From positions 1 through 37,467 of the forward strand of contig JACRDS010000008.1 of the NCBI GenBank assembly GCA_016212825.1: a stretch of DNA of 37,467 nucleotides, written 5' to 3'. This DNA comes from Elusimicrobiota bacterium (GTDB lineage Bacteria; Elusimicrobiota; Elusimicrobia; UBA1565; UBA9628). The notes under the pieces were generated by a model. It was given only the letters and a program-made list of their open reading frames with translations. It ran no database searches and was not told the DNA's origin. A program made the position numbers and the translations under genes. Positions 15,491-23,739 of the stretch are shown in pieces; the stretch's first letter is position 1, and each line of letters starts with the position of its first letter.

Positions 15491-16447
15491 TCAGGGGACG
15501 CTCTCTTCGATGATCGCCCCGGCCGCCGTGGGCCGCGGGGCCAGGCAGGGGTTCTTGAGACGGAACACTTCCCGGAAGGCCGCGGCCTCGCTCCTGGAGT
15601 TGGCGCGGCTCTGGAACAGGACCACGCACTCGCGCGGGCAGCAGCCCTGCCTGGGGTCGTCCTCGCAGAGCCGGGCGCGCGACACGCAGGCGCTGTAGCT
15701 GTTGCCGTTGTCCGCGCAGGAGCGGATGCGTCCGATGCAGGCGCGGGGGTCGAAGACGGTCTCCTCCGGCGGGGCTTCCTCGCCGCCCGGGGAGTCCCCC
15801 ACGGGGATCTCCTCCACCACTGAGCCGACCGCGATCTCCGCGGCCCCGGTGGACTTCGCGGCCGCGGCCGGAGCGGGCTTCGGCTTGGGTGCCGCGGGGG
15901 TCTGGGGCGCCGCGGCCGGGGCCGGCTTCTTGGGCGCGTCCTTGGACGGCTTGACTTTCTCGCAGGCCTTCTTGAAGCCCATGTGGCAGGCGGTCTTGAA
16001 GTCCTCCCGGGCGAAGTCCGCGTCGTCCTGCAGCTCGTAAGCGCGGCCCCGGTCGTAGAAGGCCTCCGCGAAGTCGGGCTTGAGCGCCGTGGCCTTGTAG
16101 AAGTCGCTGATGGCCTCGGCGGCCTTGCCGTGCTCGAGTTGGAGCGCGCCGCGCCGATGGAAGAGCCGGGCGTCCTTGGTCTCGATCCTGATGGCTCCGG
16201 AGAGGTCGCGCAGGGCCGCCTCCCATTCGCCCTTCTTCTGATGGAGCGCGGCGCGCGCGGCCAGGGCCTGCGCCTTCTTGGGCTTGCTGTCCGTCTCCTT
16301 CCAGAGATAGAGAGCGTTGGACCAGGCCTGCAGGGCCGTCTCGTCGTCCTTGCGGGCCTCGGCTTTCTGCGCCTTGGCGAACCAGGAGGGGAAGGAGTCC
16401 GCGCGCGCCGGGGCTGCCAGGAGCCAGGCCAGGATGAAGAATGACAT
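15491..16447 (-). CDS. Secreted TPR protein
   Basis: 318 residues from the chosen ATG at 16447. Residues 1-17 are a signal peptide (SFFILAWLLAAPARA). Tetratricopeptide units follow from about residue 23 to 160 (for example AEAFYDRGRAYELQDDADFA). A Pro/Ala/Lys-rich linker (APAAAPQTPAAPKPKPA) leads to a Cys-rich tail with about eight cysteines that could form disulfides. It is probably a periplasmic or envelope scaffold. A TATGCT -10 box 7 bases upstream supports this start over the in-frame ATG four codons earlier. Divergent from rpsF. The partner is unknown. Confidence 0.78.
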   Translation of the reverse strand: MSFFILAWLLAAPARADSFPSWFAKAQKAEARKDDETALQAWSNALYLWKETDSKPKKAQALAARAALHQKKGEWEAALRDLSGAIRIETKDARLFHRRGALQLEHGKAAEAISDFYKATALKPDFAEAFYDRGRAYELQDDADFAREDFKTACHMGFKKACEKVKPSKDAPKKPAPAAAPQTPAAPKPKPAPAAAAKSTGAAEIAVGSVVEEIPVGDSPGGEEAPPEETVFDPRACIGRIRSCADNGNSYSACVSRARLCEDDPRQGCCPRECVVLFQSRANSRSEAAAFREVFRLKNPCLAPRPTAAGAIIEESVP

Positions 16448-16454
16448 CGCTCTC

Positions 16455-16484
16455 AGCATAACAGGACCGGGGCCTGCCCGTCAA
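16455..16484 (-). promoter_or_regulatory. Leaderless promoter of the secreted TPR gene
   Basis: Minus-strand TTGACG (16484-16479), 18-base spacer, TATGCT (16460-16455), then 7 bases to the ATG at 16447. Both boxes are good and there is no ribosome site. Confidence 0.7.
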
Positions 16485-16511
16485 CCCGTCCCAGGGGTTC
16501 CTAGAATATTC

Positions 16512-16540
16512 TTGTCAGGTCTTTATATATTTGTTATCGT
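16512..16540 (+). promoter_or_regulatory. Promoter of the rpsF cluster
   Basis: TTGTCA (16512-16517), 17-base spacer, TATCGT (16535-16540), then 9 bases to the rpsF ATG. The leader would be 0-3 bases, leaving no room for the S6:S18-binding RNA that controls rpsF operons elsewhere. Confidence 0.6.
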
Positions 16541-16549
16541 ATTTCAGAT

Positions 16550-16888
16550 ATGCGCATATACGAGACTGTTCTCATCATGAAGCCGGCCCTCTCCGATCCG
16601 GAGGTCGCCGAATGGGTCGAGAGAACCAAGCAGGTCATCGCCGGGGAGGGCGGAGAGGTCGTCAACCATGAGATTTGGGGCCGGCGCAAGCTGACCCATC
16701 TCATCGGCAAGGCGCGCGAAGGCGTCTACGCCTACCTGAAATACCGGGCCAGCCCCGCCCTGCTCAGGAAGCTCAGCCATAATTTCAGCGTCGCCGGGGA
16801 CGTCCTGCGCAACATGACCGTCGTGGCGCAGGACCGCAAGTACAAGGCCAAGGAGAAGAAGCCCAAGGCCCCGGCCCAGGTCTCCTAG
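16550..16888 (+). CDS. rpsF: Ribosomal protein S6
   Basis: 112-residue 30S subunit protein that binds 16S rRNA together with S18, encoded two genes downstream. The N-terminus MRIYETVLIMKP and the central block GRRKLTHLIGKAREGVYAYL (residues about 44-63) are the family signature. The C-terminus is a Lys-rich tail. It is the first gene of a long cluster and has a near-leaderless promoter. Confidence 0.95.
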   Translation: MRIYETVLIMKPALSDPEVAEWVERTKQVIAGEGGEVVNHEIWGRRKLTHLIGKAREGVYAYLKYRASPALLRKLSHNFSVAGDVLRNMTVVAQDRKYKAKEKKPKAPAQVS

Positions 16889-16892
16889 CGAC

Positions 16893-17336
16893 ATGTCCGC
16901 CGGAGTCCGACTCCCCGAGCAGAACCAGGTCATGTTGACCGGCCGCCTCACCCGCGACCCGGAGTTCATGTCCACACAGAGCGGCGTGGCCAAGTGCTGG
17001 TTCTCGCTCGCCGTGAACCGCCGCTACCGGGACAAGGTCTCCGGGGAGTGGAAGGACGACACGGCCTTCATCCCGGTCGTGGTCTGGCGCGAGGCCGCCC
17101 AGCGCTGCAAAGAGAAGCTCAAAAAGGGCGGCCCTGTCCACATCGAGGGGCGCCTGCGCAGCCGTAAGTTCGAGGACAAGGCCTCCGGCGCCCAGCGCAC
17201 CGTGGTGGAGGTCGAAGCCCGCCGCGTCCAATTCTTGGCCGCCGCGGAGTCCGGCGCGGAAGCGCCGGCCGCGGCCCATCCCGGCGAGGGTGAAGCCTCC
17301 GCCGGAGAAACAGAAATCGAGGAGGCTCCGTTCTAA
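16893..17336 (+). CDS. ssb: Single-stranded DNA-binding protein
   Basis: 147-residue SSB with an N-terminal OB fold (NQVMLTGRLTRDPEF, VVVWREAAQRCKEKLKKGG, HIEGRLRSR) covering about residues 7-110. A low-complexity acidic linker follows, and the tail ends EEAPF, close to the acidic-Phe tip that recruits replication and repair proteins. It coats ssDNA at forks, next to rpsF and upstream of dnaB. It starts 4 bases after the rpsF stop without a clear ribosome site, so it is probably coupled. Confidence 0.93.
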   Translation: MSAGVRLPEQNQVMLTGRLTRDPEFMSTQSGVAKCWFSLAVNRRYRDKVSGEWKDDTAFIPVVVWREAAQRCKEKLKKGGPVHIEGRLRSRKFEDKASGAQRTVVEVEARRVQFLAAAESGAEAPAAAHPGEGEASAGETEIEEAPF

Positions 17337-17678
17337 ATGATGTCCCATCCAGCACCAGAATCCGAGAAGACCCCCGCCGCCGCGGCCCCGGCCGCCGCTC
17401 CGTCCGAGGCGCCCCGCGCCGCCGCGCCCAGCCGCCGGCCCGACACGGGCCGCCGCCGCCCGCCGTTCCCCGTCCGCCGCAAGGTCTGCCGCTTCTGCGC
17501 CGACAAGGTCCGCGACATCGACTATAAACAGATCCAGGTCCTGAGGGCCTTCCTGACCGACACGGGCAAGATCCTGTCGAGCCGCATCACCGGGAACTGC
17601 GCCGGCCATCAGCGCAGCCTCAGCCGGGCCATCAAGCGGGCGCGCAACCTGGCGCTGCTGCCCTACGTCACGTACTGA
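17337..17678 (+). CDS. rpsR: Ribosomal protein S18 with Ala/Pro-rich extension
   Basis: 113 residues. The conserved S18 domain is in the C-terminal 65 residues ([34 protein letters not shown]). Cys51, Cys54, Cys88 and His91 form a zinc-binding set of the Zn-containing S18 type. The first ~45 residues are an extra Ala/Pro/Arg-rich extension, longer than usual. It pairs with S6 on the 30S platform. The ATG directly follows the ssb stop codon. Confidence 0.94.
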   Translation: MMSHPAPESEKTPAAAAPAAAPSEAPRAAAPSRRPDTGRRRPPFPVRRKVCRFCADKVRDIDYKQIQVLRAFLTDTGKILSSRITGNCAGHQRSLSRAIKRARNLALLPYVTY

Positions 17679-17702
17679 GCCGGGGATTTCACGAGAGAGG
17701 TC

Positions 17703-17714
17703 ATGCTGATATGA
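17703..17714 (+). other. Four-codon mini-ORF overlapping the rplI start
   Basis: ATG CTG ATA TGA at 17703-17714 follows a GAGAGAGG ribosome site, and its TGA overlaps the rplI ATG at 17711. Ribosomes could load on the mini-ORF and reinitiate on rplI. Alternatively, the GAGAGAGG serves rplI directly with long spacing. Confidence 0.3.
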
Positions 17715-18157
17715 AGGTCATCCTGCGTTCATCCGTCGAGAACCTCGGCCGCGCCGGCGACATCAAGGACGTCGCCGACGGCTACGGCCGCAACTTCCTG
17801 CTGCCCAAGCGCCTGGCCGTGGCCGCGACGCCCGCCGCGCTGAAGGAGTGGGAGAAGTGCAAGGACAAGCGCGCCAAGCTCGTGGCCGCGGAGGTCGAGA
17901 CGGCCAAGGGACTGGCGGGCAAGCTCGCCGGCGTCAAGCTCTCCTTCACCGTCCCGGCCAGCCCCGAGGGCAAGCTCTTCGGCTCCGTGGGCAAGTCCGA
18001 CATCCTCAAGAGCCTCAAGGCCAGCGGCTTCTCCGTTCCCAAGACCTCGGTCCGGCTGGATGACCCCATCAAGACGGTGGGCGAGCACGTCGTCGAGCTC
18101 CGCCTGCAGCCCGAGGTCTCCGCCAAGGTCACGGTCTCCGTCGTCGCGCGGGAGTAG
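17711..18157 (+). CDS. rplI: Ribosomal protein L9
   Basis: 148-residue 50S protein. The N-terminal domain has the family motif NLGRAGDIKDVADGYGRNFLL at residues about 11-31, a long connecting helix (KEWEKCKDKRAKLVAAEVE) and the C-terminal domain (FGSVGKSDI, VGEHVVELRLQPEVSAKVTV). It contributes to reading-frame maintenance. It lies in the usual rpsF-rpsR-rplI context with dnaB next. Confidence 0.95.
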   Translation: MKVILRSSVENLGRAGDIKDVADGYGRNFLLPKRLAVAATPAALKEWEKCKDKRAKLVAAEVETAKGLAGKLAGVKLSFTVPASPEGKLFGSVGKSDILKSLKASGFSVPKTSVRLDDPIKTVGEHVVELRLQPEVSAKVTVSVVARE

Positions 18158-18188
18158 CCCGCGGCCCCGGCCGCAGCACCGCCTCCCC

Positions 18189-19601
18189 ATGGCCAAAGAT
18201 CCCCTGCAGCTCCCGCCCCAGGCCCTGGAGGCCGAGATGGCCGTCCTGGGAGCGATGCTCATCGAGCCCGACGCCGTGGAGCGGGCACTCGACGTCCTCT
18301 CCGATAAGGACTTCTACCAGGAGTCCCACCGCGCCGTGTTCCGGGTCATAGCGGAGCTCGCCAACCGTTCCGCCGCGGTGGACTTGATCACGGTCAGCGA
18401 GGAACTGCGCAAGGCCAAGCGGCTCGACGAGCTCGGGGGCATGCACTTCCTGACCGAGCTCCAGAACCGGGTCGCCACCGCCGCGCACGTCGAGCACTAC
18501 GCCCGCATCGTCAAGGAGAAGTCCATCCTGCGCGAGCTCATCAAGGCTTCCACGAACATCGTGGCGGCCTGCTATAAAGAGGAAAAACCGGCGGCGGAGC
18601 TCCTCGACGAGGCCCAGGCCGACGTCATGCGCGTGGCCCAGAGCCAGTCCCTGCACGGGGTGGTGGAGGCCAAGGACCTGGCCCATGAGGTCCTCGACCA
18701 GATCGAGGCCGCGCACAAGGCCAAGCGCGCGGTCACGGGCGTGCCCTCGGGCTTGAAGCTCCTGGACCGCAAGACCGCCGGCTTCCAGAAGTCCGACCTC
18801 ATCCTCATCGCGGCCCGGCCCAGCCAGGGTAAGACCGCCCTGGCCCTCAACGTCGCCGCGCACGTGGTCCTGGAGGAGAAGAAATCGGTCCTGTTCTTCT
18901 CCCTGGAGATGTCCCGGCACGCCATCATGCAGAGGCTCATCGCCTCCGAGGGCCGGGTCAACCTCATGGACATCCGCACCGGGTTCTTCCAGCACCGGCA
19001 TTGGGCCCAGCTGACCACCGCCACCGCCCGGCTCTCCGAGGCCCCCCTGCACGTGGTGGACATGCCCAGCCTCTCGGTCCTCGGGGCCCGCTCCATCTCC
19101 CGGCAGCTCGCGGCCAAGCTCAAACGCGAGGGCAAGGAGCTCTCGCTCATCATCATCGACTACCTCCAGCTCATGCGCGGGGGGGCGCGCTCGGAGAACC
19201 GTCAGCAGGAGGTCTCGGAGATCTCGCGGGGCCTGAAGTTCCTGGCCCGGGACCTCAACCTCCCGGTCATCGCCCTGTCTCAGCTCTCGCGGCGCTCCGA
19301 GGAGAAGGGGCGCACCGACAACAAGCCCATGCTCTCGGACCTGCGCGAGAGCGGGGCCCTGGAGCAGGACGCGGACCTGGTCGCCTTCATCCACCGCGAA
19401 TCCTATTACAAGCGCAACGACCCGACCCTGGAGGGGAAGGCCCAGATCATCATCGCCAAGCAGCGTCAGGGTCCGGTCGGCGAGGTCGACGTGGCCTTCA
19501 ACATGAACATCACCCGTTTCGACAACGCCGCCCTCGAGGACGCTCCCCCCGGCACCGCCTCCGCCGAGGTCGAAGACACGCAGACCACCTTCTCCGATTG
19601 A
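18189..19601 (+). CDS. dnaB: Replicative DNA helicase
   Basis: 470 residues, the standard DnaB size. The N-terminal domain (LEAEMAVLGAMLIEPDAV) is at about 10-110, and the RecA-like motor domain from about 180. Walker A RPSQGKTA is at about 208-216, Walker B-like LIIIDYLQLM lies further on, then the SQLSRRSEEK motif and DLRESGALEQDADLV near the C-terminus. It is the ring helicase at the replication fork, loaded with primase. The start at 18189 is chosen because the residues upstream do not match the family. Confidence 0.95.
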   Translation: MAKDPLQLPPQALEAEMAVLGAMLIEPDAVERALDVLSDKDFYQESHRAVFRVIAELANRSAAVDLITVSEELRKAKRLDELGGMHFLTELQNRVATAAHVEHYARIVKEKSILRELIKASTNIVAACYKEEKPAAELLDEAQADVMRVAQSQSLHGVVEAKDLAHEVLDQIEAAHKAKRAVTGVPSGLKLLDRKTAGFQKSDLILIAARPSQGKTALALNVAAHVVLEEKKSVLFFSLEMSRHAIMQRLIASEGRVNLMDIRTGFFQHRHWAQLTTATARLSEAPLHVVDMPSLSVLGARSISRQLAAKLKREGKELSLIIIDYLQLMRGGARSENRQQEVSEISRGLKFLARDLNLPVIALSQLSRRSEEKGRTDNKPMLSDLRESGALEQDADLVAFIHRESYYKRNDPTLEGKAQIIIAKQRQGPVGEVDVAFNMNITRFDNAALEDAPPGTASAEVEDTQTTFSD

Positions 19602-19602
19602 G

Positions 19603-20775
19603 ATGACTAGCGCAAGCAGCGCTGTCCCTGGAGGCGCGGGCGTTCTCCCTGCGCCGGAAGGGGCCAGCGCGCGGCGGTTCTTCCGGCCGACCTGGGCGGA
19701 GGTCCACCTCGGCGCCCTCCAGGAGAACCTGCGCCGCTTCCGCCGCCGCCTGCCGCGCGCGACCAGGCTCCTGTTCGTGGTGAAAGGCGATGCCTACGGG
19801 CATGGCGCGGTCCAGTGCGCCCGCGCCGCCGAGAAGTGCCGGGGCGCGGACTGGCTCGGGGTCTCGTCCGTCGAGGAGGGCGTGGTCCTGCGCGAGGCGG
19901 GCGCGCGCCTGCCGGTCCTGGTCCTGGGCAGCCTCTATCCCTTCGAGAGCTTCCTGGCCGCCGTCGAGTTCGGGCTGACCCCGACCGTGGCGAGCCTGGA
20001 TTCCGCGCGCCGTCTGGCCGAGGTGGCGCGCCGCCTGCGCCGCAAGGTCTCCTGCCACCTCAAGATCGAGACCGGCATGGGGCGCATCGGCATGAGCCCC
20101 GCCGCCGCGGAGGCGGCCGCCGGCTATCTGCTCCAGACCGGCCGGGTGGACGTGGCCGGGGCCTACACCCATTTCTCCTGCGCGGAGACCGACCGCGCCT
20201 TCACCCTCGAGCAGCTGCGGCGCTTCAAACGGGCGCTGGCCGGCCTGGCCCGCATCGGCGTCTCGCCGCGCCTGCGCCACGCGGCCAACTCGGCAGCGGC
20301 CCTGCGCTATCCCGCCGCCCGCCTGGACCTGGTGCGCCCGGGACTCGCGATCTACGGCCTCGTCCCGGGCTTCCGGCCGGTCCTGAGCCTCAAGAGCAAG
20401 GTGGTCTTCCTCAAGACCGTGCCCCGGGGCGCCGCGATCGGCTACGGCGCCACCTTCCGGGCCAAGCGGCCCACGCGAGTGGCCACGGTCCCCATCGGCT
20501 ACGCCGACGGCTGGACCCGGCGCCTTTCCAACCGGTGCAGCGCCCTGCTGGGGGGCCGCCGCTGCCCGGTCATCGGCACCATCTCCATGGACATGCTCAT
20601 GCTCGACGCCACCGCGGTCCCGGGCGCCCGGGTCGGCGACGACGTCGTGCTCATCGGCCGTCAGGGCCGCGAGGAGATCACGGCCGCCGAGGCGGCGGCC
20701 GCCGCGGGCACCATCCCCTACGAGACCACCACCGCGCTGACCAGCCGGGTCCCCAGGACCTCCCGATGGGCTTGA
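19603..20775 (+). CDS. alr: Alanine racemase
   Basis: 390-residue PLP enzyme that makes D-alanine for peptidoglycan. The lysine of VVKGDAYGHG (Lys61) carries PLP; the second catalytic base is the Tyr of AIGYGATF (about residue 283). The barrel motif KIETGMGRIG and the dimer-site PIGYADGW are present. The N-terminus has about 28 extra residues of low complexity before the conserved TWAEVHLGAL. The ATG follows the dnaB stop by one base. It links cell-wall supply to the replication cluster. Confidence 0.93.
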   Translation: MTSASSAVPGGAGVLPAPEGASARRFFRPTWAEVHLGALQENLRRFRRRLPRATRLLFVVKGDAYGHGAVQCARAAEKCRGADWLGVSSVEEGVVLREAGARLPVLVLGSLYPFESFLAAVEFGLTPTVASLDSARRLAEVARRLRRKVSCHLKIETGMGRIGMSPAAAEAAAGYLLQTGRVDVAGAYTHFSCAETDRAFTLEQLRRFKRALAGLARIGVSPRLRHAANSAAALRYPAARLDLVRPGLAIYGLVPGFRPVLSLKSKVVFLKTVPRGAAIGYGATFRAKRPTRVATVPIGYADGWTRRLSNRCSALLGGRRCPVIGTISMDMLMLDATAVPGARVGDDVVLIGRQGREEITAAEAAAAAGTIPYETTTALTSRVPRTSRWA

Positions 20776-21578
20776 ACGAGTCCTGGCTCGAGACCGGCCC
20801 GGTGGGCGACTTCGGCCGCGAGGTCCTGGGCGCCGCCGAATCCGTCGGCCGCTTCGCCTTCCTGGTGCGCTCCACCTTCGCCTGGATGCTGCGCGCCCCC
20901 ATCGAGTGGCGCCAGGTCCTCATCCAGATGATGCGCATCGGCGTGGAATCCCTGCCCGTGACCACCATGACCACATTCTTCACGGGCATGGTGCTGGCCC
21001 TGCAGACCGGGGCCTCCTCCAAGCACTTCTTCAACGAGCCGCTCTTCGTCGGCACGGTGGTGAGCTTCGCCATGGTCATGGAACTCGCTCCTGTGATGAC
21101 CGCCTTGGTCGTGTCCGGCCGTGCGGGTGCCGCCATCGCCGCCGAGTTGGGCACCATGAAGGTCACCGAGCAGATCGACGCCCTCTACACACTGGGCACG
21201 GACCCCGTGCGCTACCTGGTCATCCCGCGGGTGATGGCCTTCATCCTGGTCCTGCCCGTCCTGACCATCATCGCGGACTTCAGCGGGACTTTCGGCGGCT
21301 GGGTCGTCGCTTATGTCAAGCTGGGGATCCCGACGAGCGTCTACACCGCGGACATCTTCGACAACATGGAGATCCGCCACTTTATGCACGGATTCCTGAA
21401 GACTTTCGTCTTCGCCGCCATCATCTCCTTCATATCCTGCTTCAAAGGCATCACCACCACCGGCGGAGCCGAGGGCGTGGGCAAGTCCACCACCGCGGCC
21501 GTGGTCCTGAGCATGGCCTCGGTCCTGATCATGGACTACTTCGTCACCGCCATCCTCTCCGCCCTGGGGATCACATGA
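20766..21578 (+). CDS. mlaE: MlaE-type ABC transporter permease
   Basis: 270-residue inner-membrane permease of the MlaE/TTG2B family with five to six hydrophobic helices. Family motifs are TTMTTFFTGMVLALQTG, VVSFAMVMELAPVMTALVV, RAGAAIAAELGTMKVTEQIDA and CFKGITTTGGAEGVG. With MlaF (ATPase) and MlaD (MCE substrate-binding), it moves phospholipids between inner and outer membranes. It overlaps the alr end by 10 bases. Its presence implies an outer membrane. Confidence 0.93.
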   Translation: MGLNESWLETGPVGDFGREVLGAAESVGRFAFLVRSTFAWMLRAPIEWRQVLIQMMRIGVESLPVTTMTTFFTGMVLALQTGASSKHFFNEPLFVGTVVSFAMVMELAPVMTALVVSGRAGAAIAAELGTMKVTEQIDALYTLGTDPVRYLVIPRVMAFILVLPVLTIIADFSGTFGGWVVAYVKLGIPTSVYTADIFDNMEIRHFMHGFLKTFVFAAIISFISCFKGITTTGGAEGVGKSTTAAVVLSMASVLIMDYFVTAILSALGIT

Positions 21579-22378
21579 TCGAAGCCCTCGGCGTCAGGAA
21601 GACCTACCCGGGCCGCCCGGTCCTGCGCGGCGTGGACCTCATGGTCCAGGAGGGGGAGACCCTGGCCATCATCGGGGGCTCGGGCTGCGGCAAGAGCACC
21701 TTCCTCAAGTGCGTCATCGGCCTGGTCCGTCCGGACTCGGGGTCCATCAAGGTCGACGGCACGGACATCACCAGGCTGACCCGCGAGTCCGAAATAGCCA
21801 TGTACCGGCGACGCTTCGGCTACCTCTTCCAGGAGGCGGCGCTCTTCGACTCCCTCTCGGTCTGGGAGAACGTGACCTTCGGCCTGCGCTACCTCACCAA
21901 CATCCCGGCCCACCGCTACCGCGCCATCGCCAGGGACAAGCTGGCCCTGGTGGGCCTCAAGGACGTCGAGGACCTGCGGCCCTCGGAGCTCTCCGGCGGC
22001 ATGAAGAAGCGCGTCGCGCTCGCTCGCGCGATCGCCGCCGAGCCCAGCTATATTTTGTATGATGAGCCCACGACGGGCTTGGACCCGATCATGTCGGACG
22101 TGATCAACGACCTGATCCTGGACCTGCAGAAGGCGCTCGGGACCACGGCCATCGTCGTGACGCACGACATGAAATCGGCCTACAAGGTCGCCAGCCGCAT
22201 CGCCATGATCCACGAGGGGCGAGTCCTGGCCGCGGCTCACCCCGAGATCATCAAGATCACCAACGACCCCTACATCCGGCAGTTCGTCGACGGCCTGAGC
22301 CAGGGCCCCATCAAGATGAAGCTCAAGGAGTTCGAGCCTGAGACCGCCGAGCCCGCCGGCAAGGGAGGCGGCCGGTGA
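21575..22378 (+). CDS. mlaF: MlaF-type ABC transporter ATPase
   Basis: 267-residue ATPase. Walker A GGSGCGKS is at residues 34-41, the Q-loop lies in YLFQEAALF, the ABC signature LSGGMKKR near 141, Walker B with ILYDEPTTGLDP near 160, and the switch His in VVTHDMKSA. It powers the adjacent permease. It overlaps mlaE by four bases (ATGA). The C-terminus (PIKMKLKEFEPE) resembles the MlaF tail that contacts MlaB or the permease in other species. No MlaB is visible here. Confidence 0.93.
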   Translation: MIEALGVRKTYPGRPVLRGVDLMVQEGETLAIIGGSGCGKSTFLKCVIGLVRPDSGSIKVDGTDITRLTRESEIAMYRRRFGYLFQEAALFDSLSVWENVTFGLRYLTNIPAHRYRAIARDKLALVGLKDVEDLRPSELSGGMKKRVALARAIAAEPSYILYDEPTTGLDPIMSDVINDLILDLQKALGTTAIVVTHDMKSAYKVASRIAMIHEGRVLAAAHPEIIKITNDPYIRQFVDGLSQGPIKMKLKEFEPETAEPAGKGGGR

Positions 22379-23739
22379 GCCTGGAGACCAAGGTCGGGGC
22401 TTTCGTCCTGGCGGGGCTGCTCCTGCTGGGCACGGCCATCTTCCTCCTCGGGGACTTCTCCCTCGAGCCGCGCTACACCATCAGCGTCACCTTCCACGAC
22501 GTGGGCAACCTCAGCAAGGACGCCCCGGTGAAGCTCTCCGGGGTGGAGGTCGGCAAGGTCCGCAGCCTCACCCTGGAGAACGGCCTGGCCAAGGTGGTCT
22601 GCCAGGTCCGCAAGGGCGTGGACATCTACAAGGGCGCCCAGTTCTCCGTGGCCTCCACGGGCATCATCGGCTCCAAGTTCCTGGCCATCGAGCAGGGCAG
22701 CCTCTCCCAGGGCCTCATCGAGGCGGGCGCCACCGTCTCGGGGGAGGACCCGGTCATGCTGGAGAAGGCCATGACCAAGGCCCTGGCCAGCCTGCAGGAC
22801 ATGCTCGGCGAGCTCAACGCCAAGGGGCCGCGGGGGTCGCTCACCGAGAACCTGCGCGAGACGGTGGCCAACGTGCGGGAGCTGACCGCCAACCTCAACG
22901 ACCTCATCGAGACCACCAAGCCGGGCCTGGAGAAGGCCATCGACCGGACCGACGCGATCACCTCCAAGCTTGACCAGCTCCTGGAGAAGAGCAACGCGAT
23001 GATGGCCGGCCTCTCCACGGACAAGGGCGCGGTGGGGGCGCTGCTGCACGACCCCAAGGTCAAGGAGGATGTCAAGGAGACCATCTCCTCGGTCAAGGAG
23101 GCCGCCTCCACGGCCAAGGACGTGTTCGGCCGCATCACCCAGTTCCGCACCTGGTGGAACCTGGACTGGCGCTACGAGCACATGATCCGGACCTCGCGCG
23201 CGGACGTGGGCCTCAAGATCTCGCCGCGGCCGGGCCGCTACTACTACGCCGGCGGCGCCAACCTGGGCAACATCAACGACGCCACGGCGCACGGGATCTC
23301 CTACGCCGAGCCCAACCGCGTCGACGCCCTGCTGGGCTTCGAAGGGCAGGTCTTCAGCAAGGGGCCCTATGTCGACCTCGGCGTGGGCGTGCTGCGCTCC
23401 GCGGGCGGGGCGCGCCTGACCGTCACCCCCTTCTACACCAAGCCCGCGGGCGACAAGATCCCCTTCGGCAACCGGTTCAGCGTCATGGCCCAGGGCTACG
23501 ACTTCGGCCGCCACCGTTCCTACAACGGGCGCCTCTTCACCAAGCCCCACTACGACTTCGGCCTTCTGGCGCGGATCACCAAGTGGCTGGGCGTCGGGGC
23601 ACGGGTGGAGGACGTCCAGGAATTGCCCCGCTACCAGACCTGGGCCAACATCCTGTTCGAGGACCAGGACGTGGCCTACCTCTTCGGCCTGGCCACCTTC
23701 GGCGCCGCGGGTACAAAGGGCCGCGCCAAGAGCAAGTGA
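22375..23739 (+). CDS. mlaD: MlaD/MCE-family protein with long C-terminal extension
   Basis: 454 residues, much longer than Proteobacterial MlaD (~180). One N-terminal membrane helix (residues 7-24) anchors the MCE domain at about 35-115 (SVTFHDVGNLSKDAPVKLSG). A helical, likely coiled region spans about 120-255 (for example SVKEAASTAKDVFGR). The last ~190 residues are rich in Gly, Tyr and alternating hydrophobics (RPGRYYYAGGANLG), suggesting beta-strands, perhaps a small outer-membrane barrel or an outer-membrane contact domain. It could span the periplasm as a lipid conduit; this is inferred. The start is GTG, overlapping the mlaF stop (GTGA). Confidence 0.87.
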   Translation: MSLETKVGAFVLAGLLLLGTAIFLLGDFSLEPRYTISVTFHDVGNLSKDAPVKLSGVEVGKVRSLTLENGLAKVVCQVRKGVDIYKGAQFSVASTGIIGSKFLAIEQGSLSQGLIEAGATVSGEDPVMLEKAMTKALASLQDMLGELNAKGPRGSLTENLRETVANVRELTANLNDLIETTKPGLEKAIDRTDAITSKLDQLLEKSNAMMAGLSTDKGAVGALLHDPKVKEDVKETISSVKEAASTAKDVFGRITQFRTWWNLDWRYEHMIRTSRADVGLKISPRPGRYYYAGGANLGNINDATAHGISYAEPNRVDALLGFEGQVFSKGPYVDLGVGVLRSAGGARLTVTPFYTKPAGDKIPFGNRFSVMAQGYDFGRHRSYNGRLFTKPHYDFGLLARITKWLGVGARVEDVQELPRYQTWANILFEDQDVAYLFGLATFGAAGTKGRAKSK

